Positions 1-7,814 of a stretch of DNA of 64,000 nucleotides are shown one piece after another (positions within the stretch are counted from its first letter, which is position 1; the number at the start of each line of letters is the position of its first letter). The stretch covers positions 62,001 through 126,000 of the forward strand of contig NZ_BOMH01000013.1 of NCBI RefSeq assembly GCF_016862095.1. Reading direction: 5' to 3'. This DNA is from Actinoplanes cyaneus. GTDB lineage: Bacteria > Actinomycetota > Actinomycetes > Mycobacteriales > Micromonosporaceae. The notes below the pieces were generated by a model. The model saw only the letters and a list, made by a program, of their open reading frames with translations, was not told the origin of the DNA and did not search any database. The position numbers were made by a program, and so were the translations under genes.

Positions 1-25
1 ACCGTCCTCTGAGCGGATCGGAGGG

Positions 26-42
26 CTCCGGAAGTTTCGGAG
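26..42. promoter_or_regulatory. upstream copy of the GH115 operator motif
   Basis: Near-palindrome CTCCGGAAGTTTCGGAG, sharing the AAGTTTCGGAG half with the perfect palindrome at 126-138. A third related half (TGAAACTT) lies at 49-56. Repeated boxes around one promoter are typical of LacI- or GntR-type sugar repressors. The regulator is not identifiable in this window. Confidence 0.4.
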
Positions 43-72
43 CATGCTGAAACTTGACTGCCTGTTCAACGG

Positions 73-100
73 TTGACGCTTATAGATGAAAGGCTATACG
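73..100 (+). promoter_or_regulatory. sigma70-like promoter of the GH115 gene
   Basis: TTGACG (73-78) and TATACG (95-100) are separated by 16 bases. Transcription would start near 107, leaving a leader of about 60 bases that contains the perfect palindrome at 126-138. This assignment rests only on similarity to consensus hexamers. Confidence 0.45.
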
Positions 101-125
101 TTACCGGGACGCGATCAGCATGTTT

Positions 126-138
126 CCGAAAGTTTCGG
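126..138. promoter_or_regulatory. perfect 13-bp palindromic operator CCGAAA-G-TTTCGG
   Basis: CCGAAAGTTTCGG is a perfect inverted repeat around a single G. It lies downstream of the inferred promoter and 13 bases before the ribosome binding site, where a bound repressor could block transcription. GAAA/TTTC-type boxes occur upstream of xylan-related genes in other actinobacteria, which fits the GH115 gene that follows. The binding protein is not known. Confidence 0.5.
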
Positions 139-165
139 AGCGCTTTCTCCCACCGGAGGCGTCCC

Positions 166-3114
166 ATGCGCCATCACCTCGCGGGCGCGCTAGCCGCGCT
201 CGTCCTCCTCAACCCCGTCCCCGCCCAGGCCGCGCACGCCGAGCACAAGGCGACCGGCTATCTCTCCACCCAGGCCGGCCCCGGCCGTTTCCCCCTCGTC
301 GAGCGTGGCACCGCCGCGCCCATCGTGACCAGCGCCAACGACTACCCGGGCGTCCTGCGGGTGGCCGGCGACCTGCAGTCCGACCTGGGCGCCGCCACCG
401 GCGTCACCCCCCGCACGGCGCAGGACACCGTCCCCGGCGGCCGCGACCCGATCATCGTCGGGACCATCGGCCGCTCCACCCTCATCGACCGGATGATCGC
501 CACCGGAAAGCTCGACACCCGTGGCATCGCCGGGAAGTGGGAGACGTCGCTCCAGCAGGTCGTCGACCACCCGCTGCCGGGCGTGCGCCGGGCGTTCGTG
601 ATCGCCGGCAGCGACCAGCGCGGCACGATCTACGGCGCCTACGACGTGTCCCGGCTGGCCGGCGTCTCACCCTGGCACTTCTGGGACGACGTGCCCGTCC
701 CGCACGCCGACGCGCTCTACGTCCTGCCGGGCCGGCACACCCAGGGCAGCCCCAAGGTCAAGTACCGCGGGTTCTTCATCAACGACGAGAATCCGAGCAC
801 CGGCACCTGGGCGCCCGCGTTCTTCGGGCCCGGCAAGGCCCCCGGCTATCCCGGCGGGCTGAACTCCGGCTACTACGCCAAGGTCTTCGAGACCATGCTC
901 CGGCTCAAGGCCAACTACCTGTGGCCGGCCGTCTGGGGGCGCGCCTTCGCCGAGGACGACCCGGCCAACCACGCCACGGCCAGCTACTACGGCGTCGTCA
1001 TGGGCACCTCGCACGAGGCGCCGATGATGCGCGGCATCGAGGAGTGGAACCGGCACCCCGCCGGCACCGGGGAGTGGAGCTTCCGCCGCAACCCGGACGC
1101 GATCAAGGACTACTGGCGGACCGGCATCGAGCGGATGCGCGACGAGGACATCGAGGGCGTGGTCACGCTCGGGATGCGCGGCAACGGAGACGTGAGCCTG
1201 CCCGACGGCGACGGCATCGACCTGATGAGCTCCATCATCGACAGTCAGCGGCAGATCCTTGCCGAGGAGGGCATGCTCGGCGCGCCCCAGGTGCAGACCC
1301 TCTACAAGGAGGTGCAGCGCTACTGGGACCAGGGTTACCGCCCGCCGGACGACGTGACAGTGGTCTTCTGTGACGACAACTGGGGCAACATGCGCAAGCT
1401 GCCCGACGCGTCGCTCCCGCCGCGCGGCGGTGGCTACGGCATGTACTACCACTTCGACTACGTCGGCGACGGACGCAACTACAAGTGGGCCGACACCGTG
1501 AACCTGACCAACACGTGGGAGCAGCTTCACCGTGCGTACACCTCAGGGGTCGATCGCCTCTGGGTCGCGAATGTGGGCGATCTCAAGAACTCCGAGCAAC
1601 CCACCCAGTTCTTCCTGGACTACGCGTGGAATCCGGACGCCATCCCGCTCAGCGGGATCCAGGACTGGGAGCGTCGTTACGCCGCGGGGAGCTTCGGCAC
1701 GTCACTCTCCGCTCCGATCGCCGAGATCCTCTCCCGGTACGGCGTTCTGCAGTCCCGCCGCAAGCCGGAACTGCTCAACCGTCGCATCACCCTGGACCCG
1801 GCCAAGGACGTCCGGACCGACCCGACCGCGGTGATCTACGACGACCAGGGGAATCCGTTCAGTCTCACCGATTACGCCGAGATGGATCGGGTGGTCGCCG
1901 AGTGGCAGGCCCTCGCGGAGCAGGCCACCCGCGTGCGCGCCCGGGTGCCGCAAGCCTGGCAGGACGCGTACTTCCAGCTGGTGTATTACCAGGTGAAGGC
2001 CACCGCGAACCTGTATGAGCTGCGACGGGCCGAGTTCACCAACATCCGGTACGCCGCTCAGGGCCGCGCCGCGACCAACGCCCTGGCCGACGAGGCGGAG
2101 GCACGGTTCGCCGAGGATCAGGCACTGAACGCGCACTACAACACCGCGCTCGCCGCCGGGAAATGGAAGGACTGGCAGCTCCAGCCCAAGATCGGGTACG
2201 GGAACGTGGCACGGTACGGCCCGAACGCCCCGTGGCAGCAACCGGAACTGAACAATGTGGCACTGCCGGACGAGATCTACCCCTACCTCAAGCGGATCGA
2301 CGTGCCCGCGGGCGCGGCGCTCGGGGTGGCGCTCGACGGCGGGGACGCGGCCACGCTGCCCGAGTTCAGCCCGTGGCAGGCCCAGTCCCGGCAGTACCTC
2401 GACGTCTACAACAAGGGCACGACCCCGTTCACCTACCGCATCACGGCCGGGCAGCCGTGGGTCCACGTCAGTCACGCCTCCGGCACTGTGGATCAGCAGG
2501 TCCGGGCGTACGTCTCGGTCGACTGGAAGCGAGCGCCGGCCGGGGTCACCGCCGTACCGCTGAAGATCGAGGGCGCGGGAAGCACGGTCCAGGTCAGCGC
2601 GCCGATCCGCAACCCCGGGATCAGGCCGCGGGGGTTCGCCGAGGCCAACGGGTACGTGTCGATCCCGGCGACCGGCTTCGACCGGAAGACCGGCACGTGG
2701 CAGGTCCTGCCCGGGATCGGCAAGACCGGTGACGGGGTGATGCCCGTCAGCGCCTCGCCGGGACTGGACTACCGGGTCACGCTCACCACCACCGGACCGG
2801 TCAAGATCTCCGCGCTGCTGATGCCCCGCAACGGGTCACTGCGCTACTCGGTCTCGGTCGACGGCGCGGCACCGCAGGTCGTCGATGCGGTCGCGGCCAC
2901 CGGCGCCAACGACACCACGATGAACCGGCAGTGGGCGCGCAACACCTCGGACAACGTCAACGTCACCACGACCACGCACGAGATCGCCACGGCCGGGACC
3001 CACACCATCTCGTTCCGGGCGCTCGACTCCGCGGTGATCCTGCAACGGTTGATCGTGGACACCGGCGGGGTCAAGTACAGCTATCTCGGCCCGCCGACCA
3101 GCCGGAGGTTCTGA
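166..3114 (+). CDS. secreted GH115 alpha-glucuronidase
   Basis: 982-residue secreted protein of glycoside hydrolase family 115, which removes (4-O-methyl)glucuronic acid side chains from glucuronoxylan. The ATG at 166 was chosen because GGAGG lies 8 bases upstream and the product begins with a signal peptide (MRHHLAGALAALVLL, ending near AQA). An in-frame TTG at 73 would extend it past the operator and has no support. GH115 signatures include GTSHEAPMMR near residue 280 and FCDDNWGN near residue 400. The last 180 residues form the family's C-terminal beta domain, starting near GYVSIPATGF. The SGNH esterase at 3117 starts two bases after the stop, so the pair is almost certainly one transcript. 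Full length, no disruption seen. The activity is family-level inference. Confidence 0.9.
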   Translation: MRHHLAGALAALVLLNPVPAQAAHAEHKATGYLSTQAGPGRFPLVERGTAAPIVTSANDYPGVLRVAGDLQSDLGAATGVTPRTAQDTVPGGRDPIIVGTIGRSTLIDRMIATGKLDTRGIAGKWETSLQQVVDHPLPGVRRAFVIAGSDQRGTIYGAYDVSRLAGVSPWHFWDDVPVPHADALYVLPGRHTQGSPKVKYRGFFINDENPSTGTWAPAFFGPGKAPGYPGGLNSGYYAKVFETMLRLKANYLWPAVWGRAFAEDDPANHATASYYGVVMGTSHEAPMMRGIEEWNRHPAGTGEWSFRRNPDAIKDYWRTGIERMRDEDIEGVVTLGMRGNGDVSLPDGDGIDLMSSIIDSQRQILAEEGMLGAPQVQTLYKEVQRYWDQGYRPPDDVTVVFCDDNWGNMRKLPDASLPPRGGGYGMYYHFDYVGDGRNYKWADTVNLTNTWEQLHRAYTSGVDRLWVANVGDLKNSEQPTQFFLDYAWNPDAIPLSGIQDWERRYAAGSFGTSLSAPIAEILSRYGVLQSRRKPELLNRRITLDPAKDVRTDPTAVIYDDQGNPFSLTDYAEMDRVVAEWQALAEQATRVRARVPQAWQDAYFQLVYYQVKATANLYELRRAEFTNIRYAAQGRAATNALADEAEARFAEDQALNAHYNTALAAGKWKDWQLQPKIGYGNVARYGPNAPWQQPELNNVALPDEIYPYLKRIDVPAGAALGVALDGGDAATLPEFSPWQAQSRQYLDVYNKGTTPFTYRITAGQPWVHVSHASGTVDQQVRAYVSVDWKRAPAGVTAVPLKIEGAGSTVQVSAPIRNPGIRPRGFAEANGYVSIPATGFDRKTGTWQVLPGIGKTGDGVMPVSASPGLDYRVTLTTTGPVKISALLMPRNGSLRYSVSVDGAAPQVVDAVAATGANDTTMNRQWARNTSDNVNVTTTTHEIATAGTHTISFRALDSAVILQRLIVDTGGVKYSYLGPPTSRRF

Positions 3115-3116
3115 TC

Positions 3117-4382
3117 ATGAGAAGACGCGATCTTCTGGCCGGTTCCGCGGGCATCACCGTGGCCGGGCTCGTCCCGGCCGCCCTCGCCCCGCCCTCACCC
3201 GCCACCGCCTCGGCGACCCCGCGATCGTCCTGGGTGCACACCTGGACGGCGATGCCGCAGCTCACCGAGCCGGGCAACCTGCCGCCGGCGCCGTTCACCG
3301 GGACCGACGCGGTGCTGGCCGACACGACGCTGCGGCAGACCCTGCACACGTCGATCGGCGGGAAACGGCTGCGGGTCCGGTTCTCCAACGCGTTCGGGAC
3401 CACCGACCTGCCGATCACCTCGGCGGCGGTCGCGGTGCCGCTCGACGGCCGGGCCGGGGTCTCCGCCGTGGCGGCCGGCACCTCACGGGCGCTGACCTTC
3501 GGCGGGCAGACGTCGGTCGTCGTGCCGGCCGGGGCCCAGATCGTCTCCGACCCGGTGCCGATCACCGTCGCGGCGCGGTCGAACCTGACCGTCTCCGCCT
3601 ACCTGGCCGCCGGTCAGGCCGGGCTGAACCTGACCGGGCACCCCGGCTCCCGGACCACGTCCTGGCTGGTCAACGGCGACCAGGTGGAGAAGCCCGAGTT
3701 GTCCGGCGCGGTGCCGGTCGACCACTGGTACCTGATCAGCGGGCTCGAGGTGACCGCCTCCGACGCGGCCGGAGTCGTCATCGTCGGCGACTCGCTGACC
3801 GACGGGCGCGGATCCACCACCAACGGCAACGACAGGTGGCCGAATCAACTCGCGGCACGGCTCGGCGACCCCCGGCTCGCCGTGCTGAACCAGGCCGCCG
3901 GCGGCAACCGGGTGCTGCACGACGGGCTCGGGCCGAACGTGCTCGCCCGCTTCGACCGGGACGTGCTCGGCGTCAGCGGGGCGGCCTGGGTGCTGATCTT
4001 CGAAGGCGTCAACGACATCGGCACCGCCGCCGCCACCGAAGACGCTCAACGCCAGGTGATCACGGCGCTCACCGGGGCGTACCGGCAGATCGTGGCCCGC
4101 GCGCACGCCCAGGACCTGCGGGCCTACGGGGCGACGATCACGCCGTTCGGCGGGAACACCGGATACGACGACCCGGGCGGCCTGCGCGAACGCGCCCGGG
4201 TGGCGGTGAACGGGGTGATCCGGGGCGGGATCTTCGACGCGTACGTGGACTTCGCGGCGGCGGTGGCCGACCCGGCGTCGCCGTCCCGCCTCAACCCGCT
4301 GTACGACGTCGGCGACCACCTGCACCTGAACCCGGCGGGGTATGCGGCGCTGGCCGCCGCCGTCCCACGCCGCCTCTTCTGA
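3117..4382 (+). CDS. secreted SGNH/GDSL-type esterase
   Basis: 421-residue SGNH hydrolase. The N-terminus MRRRDLLAGSAG with a following hydrophobic stretch looks like a twin-arginine signal. A beta-rich N-terminal domain precedes the hydrolase domain. The catalytic Ser block is VIVGDSLTDGRG near residue 224, block III is EGVNDIG near 296, and the Asp/His pair is DHLHLNPAGY near 400, so all required residues are present. It starts two bases after the GH115 stop, implying co-transcription and probably coupled translation. Likely role: removing acetyl or other ester groups from hemicellulose so that the partner GH115 can act. The substrate is inferred from context. A longer reading frame runs upstream into the GH115 gene, but the TAT motif fixes this start. 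Confidence 0.85.
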   Translation: MRRRDLLAGSAGITVAGLVPAALAPPSPATASATPRSSWVHTWTAMPQLTEPGNLPPAPFTGTDAVLADTTLRQTLHTSIGGKRLRVRFSNAFGTTDLPITSAAVAVPLDGRAGVSAVAAGTSRALTFGGQTSVVVPAGAQIVSDPVPITVAARSNLTVSAYLAAGQAGLNLTGHPGSRTTSWLVNGDQVEKPELSGAVPVDHWYLISGLEVTASDAAGVVIVGDSLTDGRGSTTNGNDRWPNQLAARLGDPRLAVLNQAAGGNRVLHDGLGPNVLARFDRDVLGVSGAAWVLIFEGVNDIGTAAATEDAQRQVITALTGAYRQIVARAHAQDLRAYGATITPFGGNTGYDDPGGLRERARVAVNGVIRGGIFDAYVDFAAAVADPASPSRLNPLYDVGDHLHLNPAGYAALAAAVPRRLF

Positions 4383-4388
4383 CCTCGG

Positions 4389-4424
4389 CGGGCCGGTCCG
4401 CTGCTCCGGCGGCAGGCCGGCCCG
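4389..4424. terminator. possible hairpin terminator between convergent genes
   Basis: Inverted repeat CGGGCCGG (4389-4396) / CCGGCCCG (4417-4424) with a 20-base loop, seven bases after the esterase stop and in the gap between convergent genes. There is no U-tract, so assignment as a terminator is weak. Confidence 0.3.
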
Positions 4425-4489
4425 TCCCGCGGTCAGGCGGATCCTGCTCACGACTCACAGGGACCGCAGGGCTCGGGCTCGTTGTACTT

Positions 4490-5326
4490 CTACTCGTCCC
4501 ACCTGGCGAGGAGGCTCTGGAGGCGGGGGTCGCCGGTTCGGGCCGCCGTGTCGTGGAGGGTCTCCACCAGGATGTAGCGGTCGCCGTCGAACACGTCGGC
4601 GGCCATGGTGGCGATCAGCGGCTCGACGGCGCGGTCGTCCCGGCGTGCCGCCAAGCCGGCGATCGCCTCCAGCCGGACGTCCGGCTCGTCGTCGAGGCGG
4701 GCCGCCAGAGCCGTGCGGATCTCCGGTGTGTCCGTGTTGGTCTGACGGGCGAGGCCGAAGGTCGCCCATTCCCGCACGGTGGGATCGGTGTCCGCGGAGA
4801 GCAGCACCAGCGTCTCCAGCGCGTCCTGCTCCGGCCGGCCCAGCAGTCCGGACGTGACCGCCTCACGGACCTCGGCGGAGCTGTGGTCGCGCAGCCGGAC
4901 CAGGAGTGGCACGCTGCGGGCATCGCGGACGTGGCCGAAGGCGTACGCGATCGACTCGAGCACGGCGGGCTCCTCGCTGTCCCGGGTCGCCATCGCGAGC
5001 AGCGTGGTCACCACCTGCTCGCGGGCCGCATCCTCGACCGGGAGTCGGGCATCCTCGACCGGGGGCTGGGCATCGTCCACCCGGCGTTGGGCATCGTCCA
5101 TGCGCCGTTGGGCATCGTCCACGCGGAGTTGGGCGAGGATGTCGGCGGCGAGTTTGCGCCGGGCCGGATCGGCGTCCCGGCTCAGTCGTGTCGCCTCATG
5201 CAGGGCAGCTTCGCCGCCGCGGAACTGCAGGCGGGCGATCAGCTCCCACCGTCGGTCCTCATCGGACGCGAGGGCCTCCTCGACGCTGTCGGCGACGTCG
5301 GCCGCGGTCATGGTCATGGGCGTCAT
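4490..5326 (-). CDS. HEAT-repeat protein with a heptad-repeat insert
   Basis: 278-residue soluble protein, mostly pairs of helices of the HEAT/PBS-lyase type in the C-terminal two thirds (for example AREQVVTTLLAMA and DPTVREWATFGLA). Such proteins are protein-interaction scaffolds; no catalytic residues are visible. Residues about 65-100 are five tandem 7-residue units of the type RVDDAQR, encoded by a perfect-period 21-bp DNA repeat (5028-5132). The start is uncertain: ATG codons at 5326, 5317 and 5311 and a TTG at 5353 are in frame, and none has a good Shine-Dalgarno sequence. It is convergent with the esterase gene and divergent from the XRE gene at 5404. No specific function is proposed. 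Confidence 0.75.
   Translation of the reverse strand: MTPMTMTAADVADSVEEALASDEDRRWELIARLQFRGGEAALHEATRLSRDADPARRKLAADILAQLRVDDAQRRMDDAQRRVDDAQPPVEDARLPVEDAAREQVVTTLLAMATRDSEEPAVLESIAYAFGHVRDARSVPLLVRLRDHSSAEVREAVTSGLLGRPEQDALETLVLLSADTDPTVREWATFGLARQTNTDTPEIRTALAARLDDEPDVRLEAIAGLAARRDDRAVEPLIATMAADVFDGDRYILVETLHDTAARTGDPRLQSLLARWDE
5028..5132. repeat. five tandem 21-bp repeats inside the HEAT gene
   Basis: Five consecutive 21-base units start at 5028, 5049, 5070, 5091 and 5112, each beginning GCATC[CG]TC. The first two units form one sub-type and the last three another. The period is a multiple of three, so unit gain or loss changes the heptad count without shifting the frame. Confidence 0.9.
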
Positions 5327-5403
5327 CGTGGGACTATGTTCGCGGGGTGGCAACCGGGTTTCCCTGGTTCGTACGATGGGCGGCGCTTACCGACCGTAGC
5401 CAC

Positions 5404-6642
5404 ATGGGGGACACATTGGCGGATGAGTCCGCGGCCGGTCCGGTGCGGGTGTTCTGCACCGAGCTCGGCGAGATGCGCCGCAGCTCGGGACGGAGCCTGG
5501 CCGGCGTCGCACACGACCTGAGGATGAGCCGGGGCCATCTGTACACGATCCTCAACGGCGAGGTGAAACGGCCGCCGGACTGGTCGCGAGTGGTGGAACC
5601 GCTGCTCCGGGCGTGCGGCGCCGACGACGCGACGGTGGCGGCGTGGCGCGGGCGGCACCAGGTGCTGGAGCAGGTCTACGAGCAGTTGCGCCGGCACCAG
5701 CCGTCGCCCGCGGCCGGTGTCTCCCGGACCCGCCGCTCCCGCTCTCGCGCTTCGGCGGCCGAGAGCCCCGAGTCCGGCAGCGCCACGCCCGGCTCCGCTG
5801 CGTCCGGCTCCGCTGCGTCCGGCTCCTCCGTGGCCGACTCCTCCGCGTCCGGCTCATCCATGGCCGGCTCCTCCACGGGCGCGGTTCCCGCACCGGGGGA
5901 AGCTGGGACCGAGGAGTCGGGGGTCGACGAGTCCGGGCCGAGCGCGCCGGAGCCCGGGCCGCTCGAAGCACGAGTGCCCAGGCCCAGGGACTCCGGCGGC
6001 GCCGTTCTGGTGGCGGATCGTCCCGAACCGGCGCCCCGGGCCGCCCGGCGCTGGATCTTCTGGACCGCGCAGGCCGTCGTGGTGCTGGCCGCCTTCACCG
6101 CGGGCATGGTCATGGGTCGTGCCACCGTCCCGGAGCCGACCGTCACCGCGCAGGTCAGCCCGGCCGACCAATGCCGCGACGTGCGCCCCGCCGCGGGAAC
6201 GAACCTGCTCGCCCTGCCGATGGTCGCGCCCAGCGGGGCTCCGCACAGCCGCGCCTGGTGGCGCAACGATCCGCGGGTCGACGATCCGGGCGACGACCCC
6301 GGCGGCTTCCAGGTGGTGGCCCGGCACGGCTCGGAGGATCCGTGGGACCTGCTGGTGGTGCACAGTTGCAATCCGATCGTGCGGGACAGGCCGTACACGC
6401 TGAGCTTTGTCGCCTCGGCAAGCGTCCCGGTGACCGTGACGCTGCGAGTGCAGGACGACAAACCGCCGGTCTACACGCCGTCGCTGTTCGAGGAGATCGC
6501 CGTCGGGCCGGCCGGGAAGCAGTTCACCTTCGGCTTCCGCGGCGCGATCAGCAACCCGGCGTCGGAGCTGACCTTCCAGCTCGGCGGGCACCCTGACGAC
6601 TTCCGTCTCACGGTCTCGGCGATCACCCTGATCGCCGGCTGA
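5404..6642 (+). CDS. membrane-anchored XRE-type helix-turn-helix protein
   Basis: 412 residues. A cytoplasmic XRE-like helix-turn-helix comes first (residues about 10-75, including LAGVAHDLRMSRGHLYTIL). A long Ser/Gly/Ala-rich low-complexity linker (about 100-210) contains pentapeptide repeats. One transmembrane helix follows (about 217-240, IFWTAQAVVVLAAFTAG), then an extracellular domain of about 170 residues with two cysteines and a beta-sandwich look. The layout suggests a one-component membrane sensor or regulator; the ligand is unknown. The ATG at 5404 was chosen because the HTH begins just after it; the longer open frame upstream is antisense to the HEAT gene. It stands alone as a transcription unit. 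Confidence 0.75.
   Translation: MGDTLADESAAGPVRVFCTELGEMRRSSGRSLAGVAHDLRMSRGHLYTILNGEVKRPPDWSRVVEPLLRACGADDATVAAWRGRHQVLEQVYEQLRRHQPSPAAGVSRTRRSRSRASAAESPESGSATPGSAASGSAASGSSVADSSASGSSMAGSSTGAVPAPGEAGTEESGVDESGPSAPEPGPLEARVPRPRDSGGAVLVADRPEPAPRAARRWIFWTAQAVVVLAAFTAGMVMGRATVPEPTVTAQVSPADQCRDVRPAAGTNLLALPMVAPSGAPHSRAWWRNDPRVDDPGDDPGGFQVVARHGSEDPWDLLVVHSCNPIVRDRPYTLSFVASASVPVTVTLRVQDDKPPVYTPSLFEEIAVGPAGKQFTFGFRGAISNPASELTFQLGGHPDDFRLTVSAITLIAG
5776..5880. repeat. seven tandem 15-bp repeats encoding a Ser-rich linker
   Basis: Seven 15-base units start at 5776, of the form GGCTCCGCTGCGTCC; the units at 5791 and 5806 are identical. They encode pentapeptides such as GSAAS and GSSVA between the HTH and the membrane helix. 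The repeat keeps frame and probably sets linker length. Confidence 0.85.
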
Positions 6643-6877
6643 CCCCGGCTTTATATTGAGCGCTGTCAGGTGTTGTCCGGTGCCGGCCCCGGAGCGAACC
6701 ACGGTGAGCTGCGGAAAAGCGCTTTCAGTCCGGTGTTGATCGGAGGTTCCGCAGTGCACCGGACGTCTCCGGTTGGCTGATCGTAGTGTTGCCTCTGCGG
6801 CAAACCCCACCGGTTCTGGCGCGCGGCCTTTCTGGGGGCGAGGTTCTGCTGCTGCCGCACGGGGGAGAGGCAACAGC
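6643..6877. other. intergenic region with a long-range inverted repeat
   Basis: No gene is supported here. GTTGCCTCTGCGGCA at 6788-6802 can pair with TGCCGCA (6853-6859) plus AGAGGCAAC (6866-6874), with a short bulge on the right side and about 50 bases in the loop. The structure sits just upstream of the terminator at 6878 as read on the plus strand. Its role is unknown. Confidence 0.4.
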
Positions 6878-6911
6878 AAAAGGGGTACGGCCACCTGGCC
6901 GTACCCCTTTT
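6878..6911 (-). terminator. strong Rho-independent terminator after the flp genes
   Basis: Perfect 16-bp stem AAAAGGGGTACGGCCA (6878-6893) / TGGCCGTACCCCTTTT (6896-6911) with a 2-base apex. Read on the minus strand it lies 17 bases after the flp stop and ends in a run of T. The A/T ends also make it usable from the plus strand, where it could end the XRE transcript. Confidence 0.85.
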
Positions 6912-6928
6912 GCGGAAGTGCGCCGACC

Positions 6929-7126
6929 TCAGAGAATGTTGATCTTCGAGGTCAGGGTGGTGAAGATCGACGAGATCTGGTTGCCGAACCCCGTGACGGC
7001 GACGATGCAGATGCCGGCGATGAGGGCCGCCAGCAGCGAGTATTCGACGACGGTGGCGCCCCGGTCGTCCTCGGGGAGCAGGAGTCGAGCGCGGAGATAT
7101 GCCGCGATCATGGCGAGCTGTTCCAC
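6929..7126 (-). CDS. Flp/Fap-type pilin, copy 2
   Basis: 65-residue prepilin of the Flp family, the building block of Tad pili. The prepilin peptidase site is DRG|ATVVEYS, with the diagnostic Glu at position 5 and Tyr at 6 of the mature form. The hydrophobic helix LLAALIAGICIVAVTGF follows. The start is GTG at 7126, preceded by AAGGA at suitable distance. It lies 61 bases after a close paralogue (7188-7388), whose helix is almost identical, and shares the terminator at 6878-6911. No Tad assembly genes (TadA, TadB, prepilin peptidase) are in the window, so the machinery must be elsewhere. Confidence 0.88.
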   Translation of the reverse strand: MEQLAMIAAYLRARLLLPEDDRGATVVEYSLLAALIAGICIVAVTGFGNQISSIFTTLTSKINIL

Positions 7127-7187
7127 TGGCGCATCCTTGCGTGGTGTCGCCGCCGCGCCCGTGGGTCCGGGTCGCCGAGCGGTGGGG

Positions 7188-7388
7188 TCAGGAGATGACG
7201 AGCTTGCCGGTCAGGGTGGTGAAGACCGAGGCCACCTGCTTGCCGAACGCCGTCACGGCGACGATGCAGATGCCGGCGATGAGGGCCGCCAGCAGCGAGT
7301 ACTCGACGGCGGTGGCACCCTCGTCGTCCCGCTGCCGCGAGAGGAGGCGAGCCTGCACGTAGGCCGCGATCATGTTCAGCTTGTCCAT
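7188..7388 (-). CDS. Flp/Fap-type pilin, copy 1
   Basis: 66-residue Flp prepilin (MDKLNMIAAYVQARLL...). The processing site is DEG|ATAVEYS with Glu5, followed by the same LLAALIAGICIVAVT helix as the downstream copy. The ATG at 7388 is preceded by AGGAGA (spacing 6), a strong ribosome binding site; a longer in-frame extension to 7640 runs through a palindromic repeat and is rejected. First gene of a two-gene minus-strand unit. The two copies differ mainly in the leader and C-terminus, consistent with tandem duplication. Confidence 0.9.
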   Translation of the reverse strand: MDKLNMIAAYVQARLLSRQRDDEGATAVEYSLLAALIAGICIVAVTAFGKQVASVFTTLTGKLVIS

Positions 7389-7585
7389 GGCGTATCTCCT
7401 GTCATGGGCGAGCCGCCGGGGTGGGCGACTGGTGGCACCTATGTCTTCGTCCGACCGATCGCGGGCTGAAGCCGTCCGCCGGTGCGGAACAGTTGTGCAG
7501 CGTTGCGAATCAGGACGCCTTGGCCCTGTGCGGTCCAGCAGGCGGGGACAGCGGTGTTCGGATCCGACGCGAGGAGGTCGCGCGC

Positions 7586-7638
7586 GGCTGGCGCTCATCG
7601 TGGTGTGGCGGTCGCCATGACCACCGTGGTGACCAGCC
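7586..7638 (-). repeat. palindromic element, degenerate copy (family copy 1)
   Basis: GGCTGG...CCAGCC bounds a 53-base imperfect hairpin. The core from CTGG to CCAG is 49 bases (7588-7636), the same length as the four other copies. Its centre (CCATGACCACC) resembles the reversed copy at 50931. The arms have diverged and pair only partly, so it is probably a decayed copy. Confidence 0.55.
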
Positions 7639-7694
7639 ACGAGCCGGCGCCGGTGCTGCTTCCGTGCCGGCCCCGGCGCGGCTCACGCTTGCGG

Positions 7695-7745
7695 GCTGGT
7701 CCTCATGGTCGTTATGAGGCACGAATAAGGACCATGAGGACCAGC
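7695..7745 (+). repeat. palindromic element (family copy 2)
   Basis: Arms of 21 bases (7695-7715 and 7725-7745) pair at 20 of 21 positions around the loop GAGGCACGA. The core CTGGT...ACCAG is 49 bases. The loop is identical to that of the copy at 27391, while the arms differ by changes that keep base pairing. Confidence 0.9.
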
Positions 7746-7814
7746 TGGAGGGGCTGGGCCGCGCTGCTGCCGGGAGGGCGGCGCCGGTCGCGTTGTGGGC
7801 GGGGACGGGCGGGT

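Larger units (their letters stand above)
7389..7814. other. intergenic region upstream of flp carrying two palindromic elements
   Basis: 426 bases without a supportable gene. It contains a degenerate palindromic element at 7586-7638 and a well-formed one at 7695-7745, in opposite orientations, between the flp promoter region and the end of the MFS gene. Open frames through here arise from the palindromes and lack ribosome binding sites. Confidence 0.6.

Noticed and set aside
73-165. TTG at 73 as the GH115 start
   Set aside because: It coincides with a -35 box, includes the operator in the coding region and destroys the signal peptide; ATG 166 has GGAGG.
7695-7745. Palindromic element as an ordinary Rho-independent terminator
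   Set aside because: It lacks a U-tract, occurs in both orientations, has near-constant length and loop, and one copy lies inside a coding gene.
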